The notes beneath the pieces were generated by a model. It worked only from the letters and a program-made list of their open reading frames with translations. It was not told the DNA's origin and ran no database searches. This document shows positions 11,869 through 22,982 of a DNA stretch of 64,000 bases, one piece after another. Source of the stretch: Phylloscopus collybita (taxonomy: Eukaryota; Chordata; Aves; Passeriformes; Phylloscopidae); contig JAJNNQ010000026.1 in NCBI GenBank assembly GCA_027886175.1, positions 31,576,001-31,640,000 of the forward strand, in the 5' to 3' direction. The position numbers were made by a program, and so were the translations under genes. Position 1 is the stretch's first letter. Each line of letters opens with the position of its first letter.

Positions 11869-13005
11869 TTGTGACCATCCATCCTTGTGGGGAAGGAAGC
11901 ACCTAAGATGCGTAAGAGGAACAACAACAGACGGCCCACAAACACTCAGAAGCTTTTATTAGTAAATTGCATACTTGGCATAGAAATTGGGATATTAGTT
12001 CCTGACCTACTATCTAAGCACACAACAGTGAGTTTTACATAAAAGTGTGGGGCAAAATGAAAAGAGAAATTAGAGACATGAATTAAAGAAAGAAAGGGAG
12101 AAAGGAAAAGGTAGAGAAAGAGGAAAAGAGAGAGAAAAATAGATCACTGGTCCTGGTTCCAGCATTGATCCAGCTGATAAGCATCAATCCAGCTGCATTG
12201 GTTGAACTGATCAGATGTCTTGAGGGACATCACCCAGGCTTGGGAGGGTATCTTTATATGTGCAGGATCCTCTACCCCAAAGACAAGCTTGTCATTTTCT
12301 ATGTAAATTAGTTATCATGCACAGTCTATTCTTTCAGGCCTTTCTGGAAATGGCTTTGGGGCCCTTTGGTGGTCTTAATCCCCACACACTATAACCTATT
12401 CCCACTTCTTGGTCTCATTCCTGCATTCCACTGTGTTGAAGTTCTCTATCTTAGAAAAGTTCTACCCTACCTCCACCTGGCCTCCCTTCTCCAGCCAAAT
12501 CTTTTTTCTCATAGCATGTTAATTCCAATAGTCCCTGGTTATTACCAACAATTCTTGTCTGTTATTTCTGACAGTACTTGTTTGTCTCCACAGCCATCTG
12601 GTTATTGGTGTTTGAGACATACATGCTATCCCCTTATCTTCTGGGATTCAGGAGCTCAAAGGGTCTCACTCTGAACTGCTATTGTAGGGTTGCAAGAGAG
12701 TGGGCTTTTTAGAGCCAATGGCTTGCTATTCAGAAAAGAAAATTAAGTTTCCAAGGCCGTTCATTAGAAAACAGGTGCTTGTTAGACACTTATTGGATCC
12801 TGGAAACAATGTTTTTTATAATCACAAGAGGGGCTTACTCCAGGTGCTTTTTTCCTCACTGTTGAGACCTAATGAGCATTTCTTGGATCATAATGTGGCC
12901 TTGGGGGCAGGTGTATGCACCACCCTGGGGGTGGTATCACAATTCACAATACCCCCTGGGGGGGTATCACAATTCACTCTGTTATAAAAGCCAACTTCTC
13001 TGTGC
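11869..13005 (-). mobile_element. probable solo LTR of a different avian ERV family, minus strand
   Basis: On the minus strand a clear TATA box (TATAAA, plus-strand 12253-12258) is followed about 300 bases later by AATAAA (11955-11960) and then a short U5-like end. The purine-rich block at 12057-12145 lies in the R region. The limits are approximate, since I could not find a target-site duplication. No retroviral protein is visible. The element sits between LTR fragments A and B. Confidence 0.5.
12921..12980 (+). repeat. 30-bp imperfect tandem duplication
   Basis: The unit accccctggggg..ggtatcacaattcac occurs twice back to back, at about 12921-12950 and 12951-12980. It lies near the 5' (U3) end of the minus-strand LTR, where repeated protein-binding sites are common. 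Confidence 0.8.
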
Positions 13006-13051
13006 CTCTACACCTATGACATTTAAAATATAAGCTCTGAGTCCTCTGGTG

Positions 13052-13119
13052 GAAAAAAAACAAAAACAAAACCACAACCAAAAACCCCAACAAAACAAAC
13101 AAACAAAAAACCCAACACA
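13052..13119 (+). repeat. A/C-rich low-complexity tract
   Basis: Irregular CAAAAC/CCAAC runs without a fixed period. Confidence 0.85.
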
Positions 13120-14164
13120 TTTTCAGAAGAAAGACTTTTCTTAAAAATAAAGAAAAATAATTTTGTCAAAATATAGTAAAACTATGCAGCAGGTAAAATT
13201 GCTGTTTTCAACCACTAGAAATTCTAGTCTGGAACTATTGGAGAAAGAGGGAAGCTAATACAACACTTTCTACTGCCTGCATCACTCTTTCCCTGTGTCA
13301 GATTCATGCTGGAGAACTGAAAAGACACACAGCTTTGTTAGAAAGATTCATTTGCAGAACAGTCATGTCAGGGATTTGATTATATAGCTTTTCTGTTTCT
13401 CAATAAATTTATTACATTCTTAATTTTAAATTTGTTCTAAGCATCAGAGTGCCACTTAAAATATTACAGGAAAATAAGAAAAAACCTATATACATTGGAA
13501 AGATGTATTGCATTATCCATTGGATGAGTCTGTAAATATAAATTAGGTGCCTTTAAAAGTGGAGTGCAACAAGTAATTTCACAGCTTAATCTTGCCTGTT
13601 TCTTTCACTTTAACACTGGAAGAAATAAATATATAGTACATTACTGAAAGGAAAGAAAAAAATGTTTTTGTAAAAAATCCACATTAATTTTGATTTCTTT
13701 TGCAGAATAAGTTAATTTCACAGATTTCCAGCAACTCTGAAAGTGCTTGATCAGTACAAAACCAAGCAAAGTTAATTGATGATTTCAATTTCAAAGCACC
13801 TTTGATTAACTGAAGTCAGTACATAGGGAGGCAAACTACTTCTCACTAATGACTCTTTTATCGTTTCTATTACAAAATGCCTTTAATTGACAGCACATAT
13901 TTTCCAAACAGTCTGTATTATTAGATTAGAACTCTTGACGTTGTTCACATCTTGGGTACATGAGCAAAAATAATTAAGTTTAATAATAATGGAAAAAACA
14001 CTGTAATCCATCATACTACTACTGTAGCATGAGCAATGAAGTCTGAATGGATGCCAAATTAAAAAATGAATCCATAAAAATATGCCAATTACTATAACCA
14101 TAATAAAATTTCAGCTTCTGTTCAAATGACCATGAACCATAATCCTCTCCTTCAATATCACTGG
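13120..14164. other. unique AT-rich DNA between LTRs
   Basis: No retroviral gag, pol or env similarity is visible here, so the two related LTRs on either side are not obviously the ends of one provirus. Confidence 0.5.
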
Positions 14165-14505
14165 GTGAAGTAGTCCCTCCCTCTGCCCTCCTGGCCCCAC
14201 TTGCTAGCTCAGATTCTGGGGGGCTTTGGGCAAGGAAGACTTCAAGATAGGGCAAGAGACCCAAAAGAGGCTCCTTATCTAGGATGTTCCAAAGCTTTAT
14301 TCTTGAAGGGGTTCCAGGGGCAAAGAGAGCGAACAAAGAAGAGCATGGGTTTATCTAGACCCTCTGTCCCAGGACAGATAGCTGGCACTGAGCCAATTGG
14401 TCAGAGATGGGGGGGAAGGTAGGGTCAAAATACATAGTTACAGGCTTTGGGGTTCCTTTTGGGGTAAACCAATCCCCAGAGGGATACAACAATTGGGGTC
14501 TTCTG
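14165..14505 (-). mobile_element. LTR fragment B, same family as fragment A, minus strand
   Basis: It matches fragment A (11405-11720) landmark by landmark, with a reversed polyadenylation signal at 14296-14301. It has additional sequence in the part corresponding to U3. The two copies differ at many positions, which argues for separate insertions or different subfamilies rather than two LTRs of one young provirus. Confidence 0.6.
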
Positions 14506-15089
14506 ATTTCAAGTTCACCTAAAGATGTATTTAAGATGACTAGTGTTGCACATTAGCTTTAGAAATCACATAGAACACTGTAGTCCTGACTGAAACAAAT
14601 CTTCAGGTCTCTTCAATTTAAAGTTCCTCCATTTTTTCTGCTATTGCCTCAGTTTATCACAGTGTTCAGTATGAGCCAAACTATTTTTCCAAACTCATTG
14701 CTCATATACTGATGGCTTTCTAAGGCAAGAAAGTGATTCTCTGTGTTTAGACACTGCTTTTTGCATTCTTCTCACCTTTCTGGAGCAAATCTTCTCATTT
14801 TTCAGGCTTTAGAAACACATTTGAAGAGGAAATAGGGAGCTCTGAACATGCGGAATACTTGTGCGTGTCCTGTGAAAGGTATTGTTCAACAAACAAACAT
14901 CTCCCTTACCACAGTTAAAATGGATTGCTATTGTAACAACTGATAAAGGTATCACGAAAGTGTTGTTTCAGCAGAGGAGATGCATGCATCAATGTCATGT
15001 TTGTTTCATCTTTTTCCATATGGTAGAAGATAACATGCCCTGGTAGACATGCTTTTGTTAAAGGCTCATTATGGCCAGTTTGTGACATC

Positions 15090-15868
15090 ATTGATAATTC
15101 ATGTGTGAAAAGACCTCAGGAGGTTTCCTGTTCAACCTTCTCTCAAAGCAGGGTCAACTAAGGAGTCACGCTAATTTGCTTAGCGTGTTTTCCAGTTGGG
15201 TCTTGAAAAACTCCAAGAGTGGAGACTTAATAACCACTGTGTGTAGCCTGCTCCTATACTGGGCTTTCCTCATAGGGAAAAGGTTTTTCTATGTAACCAG
15301 CCTAAATCTGTCTGATTTAAAGTTATGTCTGCTGTCTCTCAGCCTTCCACAGGCACCAGGAACAGTCTAGACCTATCTTCTTTATAATCCTGTAGAACTG
15401 GCTGGGCTGCTGTTAAATCCCTCTGAAATCAAACCTTCACCAGGCTGAGTAAGCCAGGCTCTGTTAGTCTTTATTCACAGGGCAGCAGTTCCAGGTACTG
15501 AGCTCTTGGTGGCTTCTGCTAAACCAGTTCCAGTTTGTCAGTGTCTTTCCCATGCTGGAGGACCCAAAACTGTGAATAATCCCTTCCTTCACTCGACTGA
15601 CCATGATCTTGTTAGTACACCTTCAAACACTGTTGGCAGTTCAGCTTGCTCCCTACCAAGACCCCCAGGGCCTTTCCTACAGAGTTGGTCTCCAGCTTTT
15701 CAGCCCCAGCTTACTAGGGTCCTTTCCTTCCCACATGCAGGACTCTGCATTTGCCTTCACTGAATGACATAAGCTAAACCTAAACCTATTGTTTCAACAT
15801 GTCTACATCCCTCTGAATAATTTAAATAAATGAATTGCCCCATCCAGGTCACTGATGATGTTAAACTA
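15090..15868 (-). mobile_element. CR1 LINE fragment, minus strand
   Basis: The plus strand reads as the reverse complement of the CR1 3' part. Typical stretches are present: the antisense 'ttcaacctt' near the 3' end, the block corresponding to 'aggaaaaactt' repair-prone CR1 sequence near 15260-15320, and the ORF2 C-terminal region toward 15720-15868. It is 5'-truncated and carries many substitutions, so it is old and inactive. Confidence 0.8.
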
Positions 15869-15894
15869 GTTGCAGAGCAGACTCCCTGTGATTG

Positions 15895-16489
15895 CTGCTG
15901 GGGTTGACCTTGTCTGGACATCAGGAACCCACCAGAAACCTCTATGGCTCTGCCTTCTCAGCTGGACAGAGAAGAAAAAATAAAACAGGAAACAACTTGA
16001 AGGTTGAGGTAAGGCCATTTACTAATGCAAAAGCAAAAGGTTGCACATGCATAAGCCAAGAAAAAACTGAAAAATTTTAGCCCCTACTTCTCATCAGCAG
16101 GTAATATCCAGCTACATTCCAAGATGCAGAGCTTCAGCATGTGGTGCAGTTGCTCTGGAAGGCAAACATTGTAAATAAAGAATGTCCCCCCTTTCTCCTC
16201 CTTTATCTCTTTTTTATCTGAGCATCTGTCACATGGTGTGGAATGCCCCATCTGGTCTATTTGGGTCAGCTGTCCTAGTCCTGTTCCCTCCCAAGAGCTT
16301 GCCCACCCCCAGCCTACTGGTGGTGGTGGAATGATGAAGAGACAGCACTGATGCTGTGCCAGGACTGCCCAGCAATGCCCAGAACACCAGTATGTTACCA
16401 ACACCTTTCTAGTCACCAGTGCACAGCATTGCACTGGGAGGGCTGCCCTGGGAAAATGAACTCCTCCTCAGCCAGACCCAATACATTGA
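15895..16489 (-). mobile_element. LTR of an avian ERV, minus strand
   Basis: It begins with the GGGGTTGACCTTG motif seen at the end of the 2.4-kb LTR and ends with ccagacccaataca, a typical LTR 5' terminus in reverse. The middle block (16255-16330, ttgggtcagctgtcc... cccccagcct) is shared with the LTRs at 19.4 and 26.7 kb. It abuts the CR1 copy. No viral coding sequence is present. Confidence 0.65.
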
Positions 16490-19415
16490 GATTCTGCTCC
16501 CACAATTTTTTAGGTTCAGTTACACGAATAAGTCACAATAAAGGCAACAAAAAATAGTGAGAAAAGTGGGATATCTAAGTAAGGAGGAAAGTTATCTTCT
16601 GTAATTACAGTAGTCTAATGGCTGTGGCTAGGTTAAAAATTTATTTGCATTCCCTCTACAGTCAATGGGCTGATATGGACACTTCCTGACTATGATTAAC
16701 ATGCTTCACTAATCTCTTTCAGGAGATTTTTCATTCAGCCAGTTTTCCACACTGGCAACATGGGAGACAAAAATTCCAGTTTATCTGGGATGCCCAGATT
16801 TTTAAGTGGCCTGTGTGAGAGAGAATTCATGTCACATTAACTTTTCAAGGTTGTTACAGGATTTCTTGGAAGGCAGTGGAGTGGCCAGGAGGAAGGATGG
16901 CTGGCTGACCATGTACTGTAGGTGGCACCACTTATACACAAGAACAGAAATCTGCAGTTTCTTGGTAAATATCTTTGTCAGCAGAAACCAAGATGCTCCC
17001 AGGCTGTACGACTTGGCACAGAAAGCATGCTGAAGGTCAAATAAATTTTGGATGTACAGGTCATGAGAGTATGATGAGATGCAGACAATGGAGCATCAAT
17101 CATCCTGCTGAAGACCAGAATCTGGGTCAAATCCAATTATCTGCAGTGGGTAAGAGGGCTTCAGACTCTGAGAAGCTTGGAGAATCTTTATTACCTTGGA
17201 ATTTCAGGATAAGCAGACATGTTTTCTGTCCAGTTTAAAAGTAATGGACAGATAACAAGCAGATCCCTGTAGTACCTTGAGGTATCCACATTTCTAGCAA
17301 AATCTACATGGTCACATGCTGACCAACATATTCCAAAACCAAGACAAGTTTTATTTATGTCAGAAAAACATGAACCACAAACAGGATAGGATAGGATAGG
17401 ACAATATTTGATGGAAAATAGGGCAGAGTATATGTGCATCTTTTTGTAAAAGATGGTACTTCTGAAACATAATGATGAAGGATTTTTTTCAATGTAAAAT
17501 AAGATGTTATTACTGATCTTTCTCTTTTTCTGCTAGCAGTGGTAAGCTTTGCCATTGGGAAATCTTTCGTCATTCAAATACTATTTCCTGACAAAAATTT
17601 CAACTTCCATAGTCAGGAACTCCATTTGTAGAATCAAGCTTAATTAAGACAAGAAATAAAATTACATCTTACTGGTGCTGAATATAATCTATGGCATCAG
17701 GGTTATTTATCTGGGTTTTTTTCAGTGGTAATGCTATCATCACATTGTAAAAAATTTGCTGTCATTTCAGTACAACAGATTCTCAGCTAAAAGAACTAAA
17801 GTCTTGTTTAGTCGTGATGATCATTATAGCTGTTTTTTCTTCTGTACTGGAGAAACTTAGGAGAGTAATAAATTAGGATACTTAAGTGCTGAGGAAATAG
17901 AGCCTACAATCTAAATGGGAAGCTTCCCCTTTTCAGGTTTAGTGAAAGACTGAATACTTGTCGTTTTTGTGGCAAAGGTATTAAATGTGCTGAAGAACAA
18001 AATAATGACATTCTGCACTCTCTCAAGTACACTCTGTTGACAATTTTCAGGGTACATTCAAAGCAAATGTATTCTCAGTACATATGAGACCAAGACCTCA
18101 GGGACACAAATTTTTGATGGTGACACAGAAATCTTGAAGGACAGAGTATACAAAAGTCTGTGCATCCTTCCCTGTAGTCTGTAGTTAAGGGAGGCAGGTT
18201 GGAACCTTTTATTATATAGCAGGATCACATGGCTGGAGCCTTGCACAAGTCTTCAGGAAGAATAAACCCAACTATGCTGACCCAAGCCAGCCTCAGATTA
18301 CAAAGAGGAGCTTGATGTTAAAGAAATACATCTTTCTTTATCCCCTTGTTTTATTCAGAAGCTTTCTAAAAGTAATTTAGTGAACCTCTGAAGTATGACA
18401 AATTACTAGAAACCTTTGAAATCACCCCTCAAAGACTTCAGGCACAGGTCCTCTGATACATTTAGGTTCTAGTTCCTCTAGCAATTGGTGGGAAACAGGA
18501 ACCAAAATAAAAGGCTACAGTCCTAAACAGCTTTGTGTATCCGAGCCACATGAACTTACACTCACCAAAGAAAGTCAGCAAAGCTTTGTAGTATTAAGAA
18601 GGATTACAGTACTGCAGCTATGCAAATGGTTGCAGACAGTCCATCTGCTATTGTGCTTTGTTACAAATATGGTGAAAGCCTTTGTAGTGACTTCAGATTA
18701 TGAAAATATTAAGAGCAATTATATTCCGTGGCTTGCATGTTATTGTTACTTTTGACATTTGTCAAGGATAATATCCCTGGACTCAACTTTTGCTAAAGTC
18801 CAATCTTCTCCAAATCTGTATGAATTATTTGCACTAATTCTAAAATGTTGACAACTAGCTGAAAACAGTATGTATGAGACAAGCTAAATACAGAAAGGAA
18901 ATAAATCTGAAAATACTGACAAGGAATAGACAAATAAGGATGTATAAAGTACTTCAGTGATGCAGGGTTAGACTTCAAAATGAAATGTGAGTTGTCATAT
19001 TTAAAGCTGTTCTGAGGTAAGGTTCTGTGAAAGTAATCACATTTTAAATGCTCAGACTAGCAACATCTCTTTTCATATGCATGTTTTACAGTTCAAATTT
19101 AGTGTTTCATTGAGTCAAACAATAATCACTACAGCATTACCACAGTCAAAGCAAAATTTAGCTATTTAAGGTGCTTAGGAACCACCGAAAATACATTTTT
19201 TTAAGTCCTACATTTCCTTTAAAAAGTAAATTAGCAATTCGATCTCTTTGCTTTCAAAGAAAATCACAAAGATGTAACCAAGCATAGTCCAACTCATACC
19301 TGTGAACTTCCCATGAATTTTCAAACCTGTGAACTTCCTCATATACGTTCATGGGCTGTAAATGACAAACTTAATTGCAAGAAAAGAAGGAAACCCAACT
19401 CACATTGCCCACACT
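16490..19415. other. mostly unique DNA, nothing firmly recognised
   Basis: About 2.9 kb without a known repeat family. A four-fold AGGAT microsatellite lies at 17383-17401. A strong acceptor (tctctttttctgctagcag) precedes an open stretch at 17540-17631, but no partner exon was found. Confidence 0.5.
17383..17401 (+). repeat. (AGGAT)4 microsatellite
   Basis: Four uninterrupted copies of the pentamer AGGAT. Confidence 0.9.
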
Positions 19416-19421
19416 GTCTTA

Positions 19422-19814
19422 ATTGTGGTTTAACCCCAGGCAGCAACAAAGCCTCTTGCAGCAGCCCTCTCACTCCCTCACCAGCAGGATAAGGGAGAGA
19501 ATCTGAAGGCAAAAATTAGAAAACTTTTGAGATAAAGACAGTTTCACCAGTTTCAAGAGTCATGCACACAAGCAAAGCAGCACAAGGAATTAATTCATCA
19601 CTGCCCATGGGCAGGCAGGTGCTCAGCCATCCCCAAGAAAGCAGAGCTCCATCATGTGTCATGGTTATGTGGGAAGATAAACATCATAACTCTGACTCTC
19701 TGCCCCTTCCTCCTTCCCCCATTTATATACTGAGCATGATGTCGTATGGCATGGAACATCCCTTTGGTCAGCTGGGGTCAGCTCCCAGCTGCATCTTTTC
19801 CCAAAATCAGCACA
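19422..19814 (-). mobile_element. internally deleted solo LTR, minus strand
   Basis: The plus strand starts with tgtggtttaaccccagg and follows the reverse complement of the LTR type at 26.7 kb. On the minus strand a TATA box (TATATAAA, 19722-19729) is placed as expected. After 'ttcccaaaatcagcaca' the element ends abruptly, so a large part of U3 is missing compared with the relative at 26.7 kb. A 6-bp direct repeat gtctta (19416-19421 and 19815-19820) flanks it and is a plausible target-site duplication. Confidence 0.7.
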
Positions 19815-20180
19815 GTCTTAGACCTTTTGCTTTGAAAATCATCCTGGCGCAGACTTGTAGTAAGTGTTAAGCAAAACATTCTGAACACTCACACAGAAAT
19901 TTACTCTGGTTTCCTTTTTTTTTCCCCAAGGATGTATTTAGGAAAACAGACTGTTAGAAAGCAACCCCTTAAATTTTATCACAAAAATCAGTCTTGTTGT
20001 ATTTGTCTTTACGTAAATTACTGGAAAACCCAGATAGCACAATGCTCAAGTTCAAATAGAAGACAAGCCAGTAATACTTCATTCTTGTGAAAACCCTATT
20101 CATTTTTTTTTTTAACAAAAGAAGGCAGACCATTGCTTTGATAAGATACTCAAAAATTGAATATTGTCCCAGTATCATAC

Positions 20181-20387
20181 TTTAATGGGATTTCCAGGTT
20201 TCTCTGACCTGCGTGAAAAAGGATTGCCAAGAGCAGAACTACCATTATCACATTCTGGAGCATCTGATCTGAAATTTTCATCAGAAATGTCAAAGCTGCT
20301 TAACTTTAAAAGACCTGCCAAAAAGTACAAATCAGTGCAGTTCCATTTCTCACACTTGTTGTTGTCACTAGTGTTATCTGCAGCAAA
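20181..20387 (-). other. candidate internal coding exon, minus strand (low confidence)
   Basis: On the minus strand a very good acceptor (CTCCTTCACCTCTTCCCATCCCAG) is followed by 207 bases open in one frame and then a donor GTATGA. The exon would be phase 0 at both ends. Its 69-residue product is Asp/Ser/Asn-rich, beginning FAADNTSDNNKCEKWNC. An exon-like segment upstream on the same strand (ending at 20953) also finishes in phase 0, so the two could be spliced in frame. I do not recognise the protein. The plus strand is also open for 80 codons here, so coding direction is not certain. Confidence 0.25.
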
Positions 20388-20759
20388 CTGGGATGGGAAG
20401 AGGTGAAGGAGCTGTTTTATCTTTGTCACTTTGTTCTACCTGTGTTCATCTGATTGTTATGGCATCATTTTGTCAGTGACTGCCAAAGACTTGTAACCCA
20501 AAATAATCATGTTGGTCATTCAAATAAGTAATTTAGGAAGTAGTCAGCAAAAAAATTCAGTTATAATTTGACATCTGCTCAATTCCTGCTGTCATTGCAA
20601 TGGCCCAAGAAAAGTTTCAATGATAAACTAAAATAAAAAATTGCTGATTCTTACAGAAACATCCCCAAACCACTGAGATCTGAAGGAATAAGAGAAACTG
20701 CGAATTGAATGTTTTCAGACTGTGTAGGTTTAAAGATAAAAAACACATGCCTGAACCAG

Positions 20760-20868
20760 CAAAAAAAACACCATCCCCCGCCCCCAAAGAAATACCCCAA
20801 ACTCCACAAACAAACCCAACGAACGAAAACAACCAAACAAGAAACTTTAAAAAAACCAACCAAAACCT
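20760..20868 (+). repeat. A/C-rich low-complexity tract
   Basis: Runs of A and C with a pure C core (atcccccgccccc), followed by caaac and ccaacc motifs. It lies just downstream (on the minus strand) of a candidate exon, so any open frame through it is probably meaningless. Confidence 0.85.
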
Positions 20869-20952
20869 AAGAATTTCAGTGCTGCAAACCAAGTTGGTTT
20901 TGTTTCTTATATTTCTGTAAACTAGGGCTGCAAATGAAGTGATCCTTTTTAC

Positions 20953-21135
20953 CTTCTGGTCATAAACTTCTGGATTTAGCTCAAGAACAGCCAGACATGA
21001 TAGGTCAAATGGAATGAAACTTGACCTACTGGTGGGATGCCATGATGCTACTTTACTAAAACATCTCTCTGCTTCTTCCTTCTGTTCACTCTCTTCACTT
21101 TGGGTGTCTTTTCTATTTGTCAAATGTCTCTGTCC
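20953..21135 (-). other. candidate coding exon, minus strand (low confidence)
   Basis: On the minus strand an open frame begins after a stop at 21136-21138 and runs to a donor AAG|GTAAAA at 20953/20952. The product contains TQSEESEQKEEAERCF and then ELNPEVYDQK, mixed polar and hydrophobic sequence that reads like protein. It ends in phase 0, compatible with the candidate exon at 20181-20387. The acceptor is weak, with no good pyrimidine tract, and no start codon is present in frame. Not recognised. Confidence 0.2.
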
Positions 21136-22204
21136 TCACAGCTTTTCTCTTTAAACTGAATAGATAACACTCGTAACCAAAAATAATAAGCCATGTCTTC
21201 CAGCACATGAATTATCAGTGTTTGACTCTCCTTTTGACTCTGTTGTTAGCTCCAAAGAATTGACACTAAACACAATCTCATTACAGTTCCTGGTGACCTA
21301 AGGAATCTGGGTATGTGTTCAAGATCACCACTCTGGTTGTACCAGATATTTCCACTGTAGGCATCCAAGGACTAAATTTGTACAGAAAAATTCTTAATGC
21401 ATCTCTGAGTCACTGCTTTTCAAGAATTTCCCATCTGATGTAGTAGCTTTCATGCTTAGTTCCTAAAACATTACTTAGTTGCAAGAAACACCTGAATAGC
21501 ACCATTCCGCACCCCCTGCACTCCTTTTTTCACCAGCAGGAAGAAATAAATATTTCTTTCTGTCTTCAGAATTAGATCTAGAGACATGTTATGAACATTT
21601 TTTGTGTACTGTTGTGCTTATCTAAAGTTATTTAAATGATAATAGCTTCTGTTCAGTGGGAAACAATTCCAGGTGAGCTACATTTCCTTCATCGCATCTT
21701 TACTAATGCTATAAAGCAGCAGGGATCCATACTTCGTTTCTGCAGCTGCTTAGGGTTTTTTTTTATCTTTATAAAATATAAACAATTTGTAGTATGATCT
21801 GCTTGCAAATTCTCAATGGATTGTTTCTTTGGGGCCCATAAAGAATATATCTGTTTCAGCCAGAAAATTTATTTTATGTTTTTATTCTTTGAAAATTCTC
21901 ATTGTAGAAGTTTTTTTATTCTTTACCTTATGTTTTTCTTTTAAAAATGTAAATATACTCACAATGTAGTCTTGTGTTTGGAACTCTGTTCAGTTAAACA
22001 TTTTTACTTAACTTTTTAATAAGAATTCTTTCTTTTCAGTGGCAAAAAAAGTTCAAAAATAAAGATAATGAAAAAAATTCCTGGAAAATTCAATGTCAGA
22101 CCACTGATTTATATTTGTATATAATTTTCCTTTTACACAGATTCCAGGAAAAAAAATCAAGCAGAAAAAGACCCCACCAGCAACTATAACAAAACTCCAC
22201 CAAA

Positions 22205-22607
22205 TCTTAGAAAGCTGACAGTCTAGAAATCTTTGTATTGATTACCACAACATGAGTATGTCCATAAGTTTCTTGAGACAGTCGTGCTGGTCAAAAAGCT
22301 GCCAGGAGCCACATTAGCATATTTAAAACCCAGATAATCACCTGCTTGTGATTGGGACACTGATGATTTTGCTGCTACAGAAATAGTCTGGTAATCAGCA
22401 GTCTGATGGCATGTGGTATCCAAAGCATCCTGTGCTGTCCAGTACAGATCCTGTTATTTTCAATTAAATTATTTTGCTCCTTGAACAACTGTAGTAATTT
22501 ATTAGAGATTTCTAAGACATATGAAGGGGTTTTCATGTAGACTTCAGACCTCTCTGTTTTAAAAGATGGTGAATTTTCTGTTGATGTGTCCTTGTATAGG
22601 TCCATTT
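22205..22607 (-). other. two overlapping minus-strand open frames, possible decayed exon or pseudogene
   Basis: From 22605 one minus-strand frame is open for 76 codons (beginning MDLYKDTSTENSPSFKTE). Near 22455 a second frame takes over and stays open to a stop at about 22226, including TADYQTISVAAKSSV. Together they behave like one coding segment broken by a single frameshift. No clean splice sites delimit the pair, and I recognise neither part. Chance remains a fair explanation. Confidence 0.12.
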
Positions 22608-22931
22608 ATTTCTTTTTTGTATAGAACAAGACATGTTATAAGGCAGACCAGCATTTCCTGAACTTTGGCAGGTATGATTTCATAGAAAACTTACGATGGT
22701 TTTGTACAACTAGACATGTAGTATTGAAAATATTGATTTTTGAATTTTAATTTTTTTCCCCTCTCTTTAATGGTTTCAAGACCCAAAGACCTCAGACTTG
22801 TTGCCTTCTATGGTTGTTATAGAAAACCCTGTCAGGGTAGCATACTTCATTCATCATTTTTAGAGTCAGTCTTCCTAGTAGAAAACAGAAAATGTTTTAA
22901 CTGCTTATTGTTGTCACTTGAAGGCCATTAG

Positions 22932-22982
22932 AAAACAAAACAAAACAAAACAAAACAAAACAAAACAAAACAAAACAAAACA
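22932..22982 (+). repeat. (CAAAA)10 microsatellite
   Basis: Ten uninterrupted AAAAC/CAAAA pentamers. Confidence 0.97.

Noticed and set aside
17540..17631. Strong acceptor followed by a 29-codon open frame to a stop, like a last exon
   Set aside because: No upstream exon in a matching phase was found, and an unusual GTAAGC lies right after the acceptor.
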